A program made the position numbers and the translations under genes. Positions 23,201 to 38,100 of a DNA stretch of 64,000 nucleotides are shown here, in pieces. The notes under the pieces are model-generated. The model made no database searches and was not told the DNA's origin. It saw only the letters and a list, made by a program, of their open reading frames with translations. Within the stretch, counting starts at the first letter, position 1, and the number at the start of each line of letters is the position of its first letter. The DNA comes from Sceloporus undulatus (lineage: Eukaryota > Chordata > Lepidosauria > Squamata > Phrynosomatidae): contig NC_056524.1 of assembly GCF_019175285.1 (NCBI RefSeq), positions 96,155,688 to 96,219,687 of the forward strand. The letters run 5' to 3'.

Positions 23201-25852
23201 TCTTGGGGTCTGATAAACAGATTAACATTGAGAGTGCCAAGGCAAAAATGCAGGGCTGTTCTCACTTTGAAAAATATAGTCAACTGTTTTTCAGTCTCTC
23301 ACATAAATTTGAATTCATGATTCTCTTTTAAGATACAGATTCCCAGTGGAAAATATGCCACAGTCCTTATATTAGCACTCATAAACTATATACTTCTGCC
23401 TTTTGTTTAATGTCCAGTCAGATTGAGGGGATCCAATGCATTGGAAATCTTTCTTGCATCTTGATTTTTTTTAAAAAACAACAAAACTTGGTTCCAGAAA
23501 TGTTATTACCTTCCCATTGCCTTTGGATGTCTTGAAGTAGTTTGAGAACCCATAATGTACTAAGCTCTTTTTACTTTTCTAGGACAAAATTCTTTTTTTT
23601 TGAAAACTGATTTGGCACCAAAGCTTTAACTCATCATTGCTTTCCAAATGTTCCTGGAATTTTATCTGTGCAAACGAGAATATTCTGTACTTTGTTAAGT
23701 ACAAAGTGTATTCTCTTCCATTTATAATTATACCCTGCCTGTAGTGAAGTTTTAAATTCTTATTGTAAAGTTTTTGACATGTTTTTATCTTGTGAGCTGC
23801 CTTAGGTCCCTTTCCAGGAGAAAGGTAGCATAAAAATGAAATAAATAAATAGATCAAACTGGTAAAACACCAGTTGAATAAGACAACTGAGCTTGGAAAA
23901 ATGCTCCACTGTAATCAATGGTATTTGCTATGAAATATATGCTTGATTTCTTAATAGTGGATAAAATCTTTAACTAATGTCAGAGGAGTACTGCCCTCTA
24001 ATGCTCTTTTAATTCTTCATGATATATAATCCTAGACATTTAAAAAATAGATTTGAGTATTCCTGCATGGCAGAGGGTCGGATTGGATGACCCTTGTGGT
24101 CTCTTCCAACCCCATAACTGTATGTACAGTGGGCCCTTAGTATCCACTGGGGTTTGGTTCCAGGGCCCCCGTGGATTCCAAAATCTGTGAATGCTCAAAT
24201 ATCATTAAATAAAATGGTGCAGTAAAATAGTGTCCCTCATATAAAATGGCAAAATCAAGGTTTGCTTCTTAGGATATATATTTTTAGAAAACATTTTCAA
24301 GCCGTGGATGCTTGAATCTGTGGATGAAAAGTCCATGGATAGGGAGGGTAGACTGTGTATATGTATGTACTGTTACAGGGTTAGAGAATAAATAAGAAAT
24401 CAGCGTATCCTGTCCAATGCAATGCAGTGCAAAGCCCGACATAACTTATTCTACTCAGTCCCAGATACGTATGTGTTGCAATGGTGTGAGAAGCTTCTGT
24501 AGCACAATCTGACACAGGGAAGGGCAAAGTACAGCTCTGTGGGCAGAGGATTTGGGTAGCCCTTGGGTCCTCCTGACACCACCTTTTTCTCTGGTGGGTG
24601 AATTGGTATTCCTGGATGACTTCCGAAGCAGTAGTTCACCTTTTAAACAAGTTCCAGGGACACTCAACACTGTTTAACATTAAAAACAATACAAAAAAGC
24701 AAACATTTGCAGAAACTAAGTGGACGTCTGGTAACTTCCCATTTTGTTTTCTCTATCCCTTTCTTTCTTTTGGCAAAAGGATCCCAGGATAGAAAATGGG
24801 CCCTATGACCAACCACAATTGCTGACTGATCTATATGGATTTGTGTTTAGTTTCAGTCTCTCATATTTGTAATATAAAGTTGGTCTATTGCTAGCATAAT
24901 CTTACTTTTCCAAATACTACAGGTTAAGTCAGGTCAGTGAGCACCTGTTGCCTGATAGGAATTCAATATCTAGAAATGAAGTTGACCTGAAGAGTTGTAA
25001 ACCTGCCATAAACATTTTTGTTATCTATGAAGCAAAATATTGTGTGATTAACAAACCTGTTCTGGGGTTATTTGGTGTGGGATATATCTGTCAGGAAGAA
25101 ATGGCAAGTACTTGCTTTGTCTTTTTCTACAGAGACAAAACCTTCTGGAAAAATGCCACCAAGTTTTATTTATTGAAGTTTATGTCTATGTGTGAGATCT
25201 GTAGTCCTTAATAAAGACAGCATTCAGCTGTAGACTTTTAAGAAGCCTGCCACTTTTAGAGTGGGATGTCTTTATATGTTCAACAAATAACATCTTTGAA
25301 GTGTTCTTTTCATTACAGAGTTGAGGAAAACGTGTTTTTTGGACAAACCTGTCCAGAACAACCCCAGCCACTATAGCCACTGAACACATGGAATTTAGTA
25401 CACAAATTTAGATAGCCAGTATGGTGTAGTGGTATGAGTATGACTAGGATTTCAGGAAATCAGGTTTTGAATCTCTGCTTAGCCCTGGAAGCCTGTTGGG
25501 TGATTTTGGGCAAGTTGCACTCTTGCAGCCTCCGACAAAGGCAGTGGAAATCCTCCTCCCCTCAATAAAATTTGAAAATAAAGTCATGTGATAGGGTCAC
25601 TGTATTATAAGATCACCAATATGTCTATCTGGCATAATGGTTTGACAATTGGACTACGAATCTGGAGATCAGGGTTTGAATCACAACTTGAACAAGTAAA
25701 CCCACTAAGTGACCTTGGGCAAGTCACATTCTCTCAGCCTGAGATGATGGCAATGGCAAACCCTCTCTGAAGAAACTTTCCAAGAAAACCCCATGATAGG
25801 TTCACCTTAGGGTCATCATAAGTCCAAAATGACTCGAAGGCACTCAACATCA

Positions 25853-25927
<75 letters not shown>

Positions 25928-28900
25928 AGTTGTGATTCATGTCATTATTGACATGAATCATATTGACATGTGCATGGGGCTTTTTCTGGCACACATCTTA
26001 GTCCAACTAGTCCACTAAGTGGATGAGCAGTCTTTCTGTGTTTGTACTGAGCAAACAGCGAAACATATGTGGGACCTGCAACAATATGTCAGAGTGTGGA
26101 GGAGCCCAGTTCAGAATACCAGCCAGCCTTGCTCTCTGCCAGAATACTCTGTCCCTTCCTCTGTCACAGAAGTAAGTGGCCACTGAGCATGCTCGTGCTT
26201 CATTTTTCTTTATTTCTACAAACCTGACACTTCTCTGAGCTTGATGTGTCAATGGGACTATGCTGGCTACATAGGATTCACATTGTAAGTATAGATTTGC
26301 CATAGGATGGTGGATTTTGAGTTTATGAAGAACTTTGAGTTTATTTAGTGCAGTGGGCCCTTGTTATCTGCTGAGGTTTGGTTCCAGAACCCCCAGTGGG
26401 TACCAAAATTAACGTATGCTGAAGTCCCATTAAATATAATGGTGTAGTAAAATGATGTCCCTTATATAAAATGGCAAAATCAAGGATTGTCACTTGGAAT
26501 TCATATTTTTTGGAATATTTTCAAGCTGTGGATCCTTGAATCAATGGATACGGAGGGCCGAATGCAGTTGCTGCACTAGGAGCTTAAGCAGACACCATCC
26601 ATTTTAGAACATCCCTTATATATATGTGTCTGTTAGGCTGGATTTTATTGAAAGGTTAGTTTGTTTCATTGTCTTCAACAGGGTCTTCGATTCGAAGTTG
26701 TTCCTTCTTGGTTCAAAGAGACACTGGAGAAGTCATGTTTTGCAGCTCCTTATGAATATGCTGTGGAAACTGCAAAACAAAAGGCACTTGAAGTGGCAAA
26801 AAGGATGCATTTGGTAAGCCATTTTCATCCCTTGCCTAATTTGATGATTCTAAACTAATGTCCATGGTATTTTGCATGTACTCTGAAGGCTGCTCTTATA
26901 CTATGCTTTTTTCCTACATCAGAGTTGTGGCATTCTCAGGCTATTGGGGCTAATTAGTGAAGCAGGGAAACTTATCAAAGTATGTTAATATATTTTTCAG
27001 AAACATCTTCGAACACCAGATGTTGTTATAGGAGCAGACACTATTGTGGTGAGTTTTGGTATATACTAGCAATTGATAATTGGATTTTCTTTACAGTACT
27101 CATACAGTTTGACACTACTTTAACTGTCATGGCTCCATTCTGTGGAATCCTGGGACTTGTAGTTTGGTAAGGTATTCATCCTGGTCTGTCAGAGACCTCT
27201 TTGCCTCACACAAACTACTTATCCCAGGATTCTGTAGGACAGAGGTCCAATCCACACTGCAGAAATAATCCAGTCTGAGACAGCTTTAACTGCCTGGCCT
27301 GGTGCTAGGGAATCCTGGAAACTGTAGTTTATTGTCGCCCCAAAACTCTCTGACAGAGAAGGCTAAATGTCTCAGAAAATGACAGTTTCCAGAATTCCCT
27401 AGCACTGAGACAGGGCAATTAAAGCAGTCTCAAACTTGGTTATTTCTGCAGTGTGGATCGGACTAGAGGTGTGGTGTCAAACTGATCTATTTCTGCATTG
27501 TGGATACACCTTTAATTACAGAGAAGTTTATATGGGGAAAGGTCATTGCTCAGTGGTAGAGCATATGGTTTTCATGCCAGAGGTCCAGATAGGCCTGGGA
27601 GAGATTATGTGAAACCCTGGAGATTGGCTTCCAATTTGTATCAGTAGTGCTACAACTTGCTGGACCAGTAGTAGTCTGATTCAATAAAAGGCAGCTCCAC
27701 ACACTCCCGTATCACCTTGATTAGCAACACATCTCCAGGACAAAAGCAAACATTACCTTTGGGAACACAAGCTCCCAACTCATATTTGCCAAAATAACCA
27801 GACTACATTCACAAAGAGAAAGTGGCATTTTCAAAGAGAACTGAAATAGACAGGCCAAAAACACAAAATGACAGAACATCCCTAGTGGTCACCAGGTGAG
27901 ACCACTCAGGCGGGTTCTGGTGAATAACAGGGCCAGAGCTTCTATATAGGCCTTTATTGGCCTATAGAAAACCTCCAATTCTTAAACAACTAGTCACTTA
28001 CAACAGGATACATAATATGGATAGTAATACAGCAACAAGACCACAGCACAAACCCAGATGCTAATTCTGTCCCCACGTCTACTCTGGGAGCAATATTACA
28101 GAAGCCAATAACAGCAGTCACAACATCAGAGATGCATTTACTAGCTCTTCCTCCAATGTGATATATGTGAGCAATGCCCCTTTACACTGTTCACAAACAG
28201 GACGACTTCTATGCAAAAGCATAAATGCACACCAATTTGACAATAGAAATGCCAGTACCCAAAAACTACTTGCAGAATTTACAGGTTGCAGTCCTTAAAC
28301 AGGGAAATTACAAAGGAAGACTAGAAAGAGAAATAGCTGGATGAAAATAATTCAAAAATTCCAATTCATTAGCAGAAGTATGAACAAAGACTGGCTTCAT
28401 GGCAGAGTAGACTTCATGGCAGAGTACATCTGTTAATGCAAGAATCCTAATAAGAACAACAACAACAATACTGCACACACACACACATAAGGAATCTTAT
28501 CAGAAAGAGTTTTGAACCCAGGGAAATGTTGACTTTTGGTAAGCAGATTTATTGCTTTCAAATATCAGTACTTACAGACCACTGCAAAGATCTGAAAGGC
28601 CTTTGAAAATTTAGAGCAAGAGAGATATTTTGCACCGTTCTGAATCCTATTACATTCTATCCCAGTCTCACAACTGTATAAATACACTTTATATCTGAGA
28701 CCTTAATACTGCTCTCTACTGCATTTGAAGAAGTAGGTTTATATTCATGAAAGCTTGTGCTTAAATAAAAACTAGTTAGTCTTAAAGGTGCTTCCACATT
28801 TCCTCACACACACACATATACCCCTTCTGTCTTTTAATGCTGTAAGAGATTAACACAGCTACTCCTTTGAATACTGGAATCTTGTCAAAGAAAAAAATAC

Positions 28901-31900
28901 ATATAAACATGATATTAAAGAGTCAAAATTGGAGAAAGGTACAAAAATTACCATATGGGATAACTAAGCTGCGGTATGTTTATATACGGTATATTACTGC
29001 CTTATAGAACAGTATGTGTTTAGGATGAATAATCATTCCCTAGTTACATTTTCTGTGAAGGATTGACTCCTGACTGTTAGCCAGGGACTCTGCAGATGAT
29101 TCATTTGTCTTTTGATGGTGGAGGAGCCTCAAATCCATATAATATAATGTAGGGCTGGTGTTCCACGTGGAAAGCCAATCTCTATCTGATGCAGTTCACC
29201 TGGTTCTCCCTCAGAAAGTGAGGATATTCACACATGCTTATGTGCTTTGAGTGTCCTTACACATTTTGTAATGTATGAAATTAGAAAAAAGGATGGGGTA
29301 TATATCTTTTGTTCCATACCATATCTTCTTTACAATGCCAAGAAGATTGGACTAGGCCTGCACTCTGAACTGTGTCAGAGAGATACAATGGGCCCATTTA
29401 CACTGTGCAATTCTAGTGCTATGATTCTACTTTAATTGCCACGGTTCAGTCATGATCCAGTCCTGGAAGTTTGGGTTTAGGGAGAGATGTTTAGAATTCT
29501 CAGCAAGGGAGCTGTAGTACCTCACCAAACTACAAACTACAGGATTCTGTAGGATATTACTATGCAGTTAAAGTAGACTCACAGTGCTATAATTGTGTAG
29601 TGTGAATAGGCGTCATGTCATATAATCCCATGGAGATAGTGTGCAGAACTCCTCTCTTTTACAAGTGTTGAGACTAAGTCCAGTTGATAGTCGCAACTAG
29701 AAAAAATAAACATTTAGGTAAATCCCACTGATTCAATGGGTCTACTTTGGTTAGGGGTAGCAACTGGGTTTAGTATGGAGTGGAATCACACTGCCCTCCA
29801 GATGCTCTTGGATTGCTTGGAGCTGTAGTTCAGCAACATTTGGAGCGTCACATTATTACATCAGTTTAGGCCTGCATTACTTTTGTTCATGTCTGAATGC
29901 AGTGAACAAAATTTTCAGGCAAAAATGTATATTTATAATTTGATATCAGTTTCACTGTAATGATATATATATATATAAGTATATTTATTTTCATTTCAGA
30001 CAATAGAAGACCAGATTCTAGAGAAACCAGTTGACAAGCAAGATGCATATAAGATGCTTTCAAGGTTTGCACTTTAAAACTTCTCACACCACCATCATGG
30101 CTTATATCTGCAGGTCTAGCCATTGCAGAGTGGATTGACCCAGTGTGGATTTGCAAAACAAATGAGAAATTATTTATTTAGTTGTCTGTTGGACACGATA
30201 TGTTATTAGTTTTATTATTAAGAAAATTGTCTATTACAGCCAGTTCCATAGGAAACTGCTATATTAAGGCAGACAATTGGACTAACCAGCCCATTAATGT
30301 CAACTCTGACTGGCAGTGGCTGTTAAGTCTTCAAGTACTGTTCATTTCCCAGCCGACTTGGGAGCTCCAAAGTATTTTCTGGTGGTCTCCCATCCAAATA
30401 ATAACCAGTCTTTAACCTACTTATCTCTATAAATCAGGTAAGATTAGATGTGTTCAGCACAGTATGGTGGTTAAGTGATTTAAATTTTTTATTGTACTTA
30501 CATCTAAAGTTGACAGTAGATATGCTATATGTTGCATAAGCTTCATGTAAAGTTTTTCTAAATTTGCTTTTTGTCAAATGTAATCTGTTTCTTTAATAAA
30601 AAGGCTGTATATTACTGGTTCTCAAACAGTAAAGCGGGAACTGGAGGAGGTGTGAGAGTTGCTCATGGGGTCGCGAGACTTGGAGGCCCTGATTCTTCCT
30701 CCTCCTCTTCCTAATCGTTTTTATGTGTAAAATTTACACATTTTGAATTAAATACTGAATTTACTTAAATAAAACTGTTGAATGATTTTATTTCCTTATA
30801 AAATATCAAAATATCAGTACATGAGTTGTAGAGAGATCTTGTAGCAGCTTTGAGACTAACTGAAAGAAATTGTCAGCATGAGCTTTAGTAGGCTAAACTC
30901 TACTTCTTCAGATACATGAGGAAATAGACTTTAGTCTACAAAAGCTCATGCTGACAATTTCTTTCAGTTAGTCTCAAAGGTGCTAAAATATCTCTTTACA
31001 ACTGATTGAGCAGACTAAGGGGCTCTCTAGACCGCCCCGAAAAGGCGAGCTGGAGACGCCTAGTTTTCCTCCGTAGGGACACCACAGGAGCCAAACCGCG
31101 CGGCATCTCTCCACCCCATAAAGAACCTGAAAAAATGGGTTCTTTGTGGCGCACGCGGATGACACCATCAGTGTGCCATTGGCACATTGTGGCACGTCTG
31201 TGACTCAAGTGCAGTGCCCAGACATGTGGATGCTGTGCTGCACTTGCGTCATAGACATGCGCCCTGTGTGGGCAGGGCTGCGCAGTCATGGCGCCGCCGG
31301 CACGAACTAGGGTTTTGGAATGTGTGGTTGCTGTGCACTCCAGAACAGTAGAATCAACGTCAGCACGTCACTTTTGGCCAGTTTGTACTGGGCCTAACAC
31401 AGCTATATCTTCGAATTCTATGAATACATGAGTGTGTGAATGAAAATATGCACCTAAATGAACAAAGTATACTGTACTGGGGGAGGGCAACAACTGCATG
31501 TAGATGTAAAGGGAAGTCCCAAGGGTAAAAAGTTTGAATACAGCTGCTGTATGTGATTTTCCTGTGACACATGTTAAAGCATGAACTAAACAGGACATCA
31601 CCTACTCAGGTTTCCTATAGAACCTAACATATTTTCTGTCTGTATTTAATTTACGCATGCATTAGATAAACCATATATGTGAACCATGTAACTTTAGTTC
31701 CAAAATTCCAAATTTAGGATAACTGTTATCACAGATAAAGACCTACAAATCAAATACATTTGGCATTGCCCAACCAAACTTTACAAGTTCTTAGTTTTTA
31801 CCTTGTCTTCTTTGTTTATTCTCATTTTGGTAGTAATTGAATTCAATTCATGATGATTGAATCTAGTAGTAATCACTATAAGCAGCCAAAGATGAACACT

Positions 31901-34900
31901 TTCACAGTCACATCAAAATCGGTGGATAAATAAAAAAGTGATTTGAAAGCAATGAACTTTATTAATGATACGATGCTTAAGGAATGTTTTAGTTATGTTA
32001 TAATTTGACTATGTTTGTTTATATGTAGGATGTAGTGTATATTTCAGGTTTGTTTTTTATATTGTCTAATAAAACTTATTTTTTACAAAAAGAAGAAAGC
32101 AATGAACTTGAACTTTGGCTAGTTTATGTCAAAATGCCAATGGTAAACTATGGTGTAAATTCAGTTGTTCTTCCAGCTAGAGTAGACCCATTGAGACTCC
32201 CCAGGGACCAGTAGTCAATGGCTCTAGGATTGGAACCAGTCCAGGGATCACCACATTGAGTAGTACTGGTCTAGACTGTACAATCTTAAAAGAGAATGCT
32301 GTTCTACAGTAAGGGCAGCTGATCTAAATCTAACTGTTAGTACCATATAAATAAATAAATAAACAAACTTTATTCTTATATCCCACCTTTCTGCTGCAGC
32401 AATCAAGGTGGCTTACATGACTAGAATATGTTGGAACAATACATACTTTCAGTAAATAGATTGACTCCCCCCCTTTGAAACAGAATTAAAAACAATACAG
32501 TTTAAAAATTAAACCTGTTCAAACGACAGCAATTTTCTAGTAGAGGCAGTGGGAGAGTAGAGAAATTAAATTGAACTATTCTGGGTAGGCTTGCCAGAAG
32601 AGATCCATCTTGACAGCTTTTTTGAAGCTGTCTAGGCTGGTTATTTGATGGATTTCCTCCAGCAAGGCGTTCCATAGTCTGGGAGCGGCAGCGGAGAACA
32701 TAAGAGCATAGAGTAGACCTGCTGAATCAAAGAAATGTACTTAAGTGCTAACTTATCAAGTTTCTATTTTATGGATTCTCGAGTTTGATATTTGGTCTTT
32801 TTTATTATATTTTCTGTGAAAGTTCACTTTTACTAGTGCACTTGTATCTGTGTCTATACCTTTTTAATCCTATCTGGTTATATATCGTGTCCTTTTGGAT
32901 ATGTGTTGTTGGTTGATGTTACAAAAGAGGTGGCTCAGATATAAAAGGCTTTTGCACATCAGTCTAATTTCTTGGAGATTATTATTTTGCTTTAGTTTTT
33001 CATTACCCTAGAAATAAAATCTCCCATTGTTCAGAACACAGTGATATAAAGCTAAAAAATTGAGCAGTTTGCCAACATTACATATACTATTCATTATTAA
33101 TAATAATTCATAAATTATTATTTATAACAAAACAGTTGCAGTAATTTATCTGTTCTTCTTAACAGATTGAGTGGGAAGGAGCACAGTGTCTTCACAGGTG
33201 TTGCAATTGTTCACTGCAGCAATAAAGGTAAATTGGTAAGAATCAATACAGACACCCATGTCAAATGGTTGGCTCTGTAACCATCTTAATCATGTTGGTG
33301 CCCATGTAGTGGTCTGTTGGTGGTTGCAGTTTCTGTAGACTCATGTGAGGAGGAGATGACAATGGGTAGGAGAAGTGGACAATCACTTGTGCCAAAGGAC
33401 TGGTGGTTGCCTAAGTCCCAGTCCCAGAGCACATTAGTTTTGAGAACCACATTGCTCCAATTGTGCTCTGGGAAAATACACATCTTGGAAGTAGCAGTTT
33501 TCTCTTGACACCATCATTGATTTTTCCCCTCTCTGTCCCTTGCCACTGCTATGCAGAGAGCAGTTTCCATTTAACCATCACTGATTCTGTAAGTGCTATA
33601 ACTATGTTTGTGGACCCAACATAATTCTGGCCTTACTCTTCAGCAGCACTGAAAAGCTAGAAATTCCAGGGCTTTGTCATGCCTCTCTTTGTTCATGTTG
33701 CAGAACACTTTGTTTTTTTAGGGTTCAGCTTTAATATCAGTCAAATTGCATAGAGAGGCCTTGATTCTTGTTCATTCTGACATTGATACAATATGTAATC
33801 TAGTGGTACCTTAGTAACATCTTGAAAGGTTTGTGACACCCACTGAGAGACAGTGGATGATGTAGTTTCATATATACGTGTGCCTTCAAGTTGCCTGTTG
33901 ACTTATAGTCACCCCATGATTTCATAGGTTTTCCTTAGGCAAGGAATACTTGGAGATGCTTTTGCCAGTTACTTCCTCTGAAATATAACTTGCAGCACCT
34001 GGTATTTGTTAGCAGACTTCCATCTAAGCACTAATCAGGGCTGACTGCTTAGCTTCCAATATTAGACAGGATCTGGTGCCCTTGGAATATTTAAACCCAA
34101 TCAGCAGCAACAAACTGAAAGAATCAGCAGAAAAGCAATAATGGTCTTAAGATTGTTGTTTAGTTGGTTTTTCAGTTAGAATATCTAGAATGGATTAGAA
34201 GGAAGCAGAGACAGAGTATGAGAGACATGTAGAGACATTCAGAAGCTGTAACAATGGTCTGGAAAATAGACAAGGGGTAACAAAAAGCTACTGTTGTAGC
34301 CACAGGGGGCATTGCGGCGGTGTAATATGTTTATAGATGTTCCTGAAAGATAGTTTTTGTGGGGTTTTTGGGCTATGTAGCCATGTTCTAAAAGAGTTTC
34401 TTCCTGACATTTCAAGAATTTATTAGGATAGGGGAAGAAAGTTTTGATATGCTATTTGCATACACAAAGGGAAATTGGAAATCTCAGTGTCAAATAAATA
34501 CTATGTGTACCTCAAGTTTACCTGCTGGAAAGCTGTCCTGATAATGGTTTCTTGGTGCAAAATGGAAACTGTATAATAACATTTACTTTAAATCTCTAGA
34601 CAGTCTTTTGATTTTGGACCTAATACCTGAGACAACAGTATTTTAAATAAGGCTGATATCTAGAAATGAGCTTACATAAATTGTAATGAGACTAGGTATT
34701 ATCCACATTCAGTTCCTTAGTAAAACTCTTGGAACTAGATGTGGCTCTCCCATTATCTGGGCATCACAGCAGAGGGGTATAGTCTCCTCTCCAGGTAAAC
34801 AAATGAGTTGTTGGATTTTAAGGTGTATTTATTGTGGTCAGTGTTACAGAGATGAGGAGAGAGAGCCAAGTCCTCCCTCCAGTCCATCTGCCTTGGTCCA

Positions 34901-35070
34901 GGCCTTGGAGGTTGAGAAGAACTGCTGGACCTCATCCCCTTCCCCGCCACCACTCCCTTCTCCTTTTGTGTCATGTCTTTTTAGATTGTAAGCCTGAGGG
35001 CAGGGAACTGTCTACTTATAAAGATTATATGTATAGCGCTGTGTAAATTTACAGCGCTTTATAAATAAAG

Positions 35071-35116
<46 letters not shown>

Positions 35117-38100
35117 GGAGAGACAATTGCCCAGTAAGAATGGCCAGTTGGACAGAAGTGTGAATCTTTGAGATCCTTTCCAGAACAGATTATTAAAAAA
35201 ACCCAAGGAGACCACTCTGAATCCCATTGATATTGTGAGTAGAATAAGAAAATGTGAAGTTGAAAAACCCATAGAAAACTAAAAATAAGAAAATATTTTA
35301 GATATATGTGTTTGGAAAATTATATTTCGTTATTTAAACCTTGGCTGAATATGATCTAGGCTTTTGTAAGTCTGTACCTTTTAAGTAACTGCCTGAAGGA
35401 TGGTGCATTCATATTGAAATATCCTTTTGATATGTAGGTTACTTGCCCTGGTGGCACAGTGGTTAAATGCCTGCACTGTAGCCACTCACTCAAAACCACA
35501 AGGTTGTGAGTTCAAGACCAGAAAAAAGGGTCAAACTTGACTCAGGCTTGCATCCTTCCAAAGAGGTCACTAAAATGAGTACCCAGATTGTTGGGGGCAA
35601 ATTAGCTTACAGTTGTAAACCGCTTAGACACTGCTTAGGTGGTATGAAGCGGTATATAAATGAAGCTTGTTTGTTTGTTTTTGCTTTGAATAAAGCTTCC
35701 TTTAAGGCACTCTTACTTCCCACACTCTTTCACCTGCTTTGCTATTCTAATCTTTCACAAGGGTGAAGGAAGGAAAGTCTCTGCAGAGTCAGAAGTGAAC
35801 AGTGCACGTTAAACCCATAGTAAATGCCCACTGAGTTACTGGGTCATGTCGGCTAAAATCAGTAGGTGATGGTAGCTCAGACTGGTGGTCTCTAGAGATA
35901 TCATCCTACTGAGCAGAAGCAGGAGGGGACTCTAGAATCACTATACCATCTTTGTCAGATTTTTTTTTTTTTTTTTGCTGTTTTACTGGATGTGGTTTGT
36001 TTTGATAATGTTTGCATCAATTCTACTTGCATAGGTGTTCAAAATGTAGCCAAGCTTGATCTGTTAAATCTTTCCAGAAATCTTAGATAATTAATACCTC
36101 TTCCCCCAAATGCCTGCCTCCACTGTGCATGATCATATTCAGTGATAATAAAATAAAACTGAAGAATTGTTTAGACAAGGTGATCTCTATTTAATATCCT
36201 CACAAGAACTTAGTGAGTGTCCAGTCTGGCATCTGTAGTGGGAAAAGATATGATAGGTAACACAGTTTATAGCCAGATACCTTAGTTGCTAGACATGTTC
36301 TAGTGGCTGAAGTCCAGAAGTCACAAAATATGCAATCTCTGTTTCCATAATCAGTTAGAAATCTTATCTTTTACACTGACCTGAAGCACACACATTCGTG
36401 CTGAAAGGATTTTATTGCAATTTACTACCTTCACCTTGCAGAATATAAACAATTTTTACAGTTTTTCAAATATATTTTCAGAAGTCCCCTTGATTTTAAT
36501 GAGATTTGTTCTCAGACAGACATCTATACCTTTGTAGTCTGAATACTCATAAAAACATGGGGATGATTTCCAGATCCTCAAAATAGTTCATCCCATCCAG
36601 ATTTAACGCAACCACAATGCATGCAAGTTTTGCCTAGGTCAGTGTCTAAAACTCTTATTATTTAATTGAACTGTGCATACTGATATCCAGGAGGTACAGT
36701 ATATTAATATTTAAATTATGGTGTTCCCTTACTATGGAATAATAATTGTAGCACGTTTTTACTTGAATTACATTTGTATAGATTGCAGCTTTTTAGCTCA
36801 CTGCATTTTGCTGCAGCCCCCAGAATGTTAACAAAGATCTGCACTGCAGATAAAGGCAGAGTATTTTTGGCTGGAAGGACGGGGGGGGGGGGGCTCTCAA
36901 TACATGGCACCCAAATGTCACACCAGTGAAGTGAAAATTTACTATAAAGTAGCAAAATAGCATTTTGTTCTGGAAGTACAGACTCGTTCTCAGATAACAC
37001 CAGAAATTCTCTTTCCTCAGAATTGAGGACTGATGATCTACCAAGTGCATACATTGCTGTAATAATAATAATAAATAAACTTTATTCTTATACCCCGCCT
37101 TTCTGCTGCAGCAGTCAAGGCGGCTTACATGACTAGAATATGTTGGAATAATACGTAGTTTAAATAAATAAATTGACCCCCCCTTTGAAACAGTTGACCC
37201 TCCACATTTGTAGCTTTGACTTCTGCAGATTTGATTATTCATGGATTTGATTAATATGTACCCTCTAGCAATCTTTAGGTCCTTCAGCTTGACTCTGCTA
37301 GAGTCACATTGGAGGACCTAGAGATTCATAGAAAAAACACTTCTATGGCCAACCTCTGGCAGATATGAGCCATACAATTGCACTGGAGGATCTACAGATT
37401 CCTAGAGAGGTGTTTTCTTAGGTTTAAAAAAGTGGGTTTTCCCCCTCTTTTATTGGTGATTTTCCCATTTTCACCGAGGTCCTGTGCCCATAGCCCTGGC
37501 TAATGTGGAAGGCCCATTGTATGCCAGTATGACTTTATTGCTCTCCTAGATTGCTGGCTTTAACTTGTGAGAAGGCTTCTAGTCATGTATATTTGACCAT
37601 TAAATGTTGAAAAGTGCTCTGTTTCAGATTTCTAGTAATTGGGGAATGCAGACTTACACTGTATCCATCTCTGCTTCAATTCTGTATCCTAAAGTTTGAG
37701 CCATGAGATTTAAGCTTCTACATAAACATTTTGTGAGCCACATTGTGCATGTTCCCCCCAAAAAACAAGATACAGATCTGAAAAAATAATACTTACCCAG
37801 TCTTTCATTTTTAGTAATCATGAATTATTTCAGATGATCCTTGCAGCACTAGTACAAATTCTGCAGCCAGGCAGGGCCAGGGTGGCAAAATACAGGAGAA
37901 CAGATCATCCTAGGTGGAGAGTGATAGGTCTTTCTTTAACCTGTAGGGCTGAGATGTAATGGTACCATCGCCACATTCATAGATGGCAAAGCTGGACACG
38001 ATTTCATTGTTCTGGAGTGGGCCATTGAGCACCACAGTGGCTCTGCCTTCCTCCTTCACTACAGATGTGCTTTGGACTCAAATGTGTGTTCAGTAGGGAA

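Noticed and set aside
27541-27615. Possible tRNA gene
   Set aside because: Only the D-arm-like GCTCAGTGGTAGAGC is good. The acceptor stem and anticodon arm do not pair, and a SINE body follows.
31006-31289. Frames in the CpG-rich block of ASMTL intron 4
   Set aside because: The open frames reflect base composition. The block looks like a non-autonomous transposon derivative.
33985-34095. Possible 5S rRNA gene
   Set aside because: Many mismatches and a SINE body attached. It is a retroposed head.
36716-37242. Two overlapping minus-strand frames (112 and 149 residues)
   Set aside because: They cross a G-run and a LINE tail and show no conserved domain.
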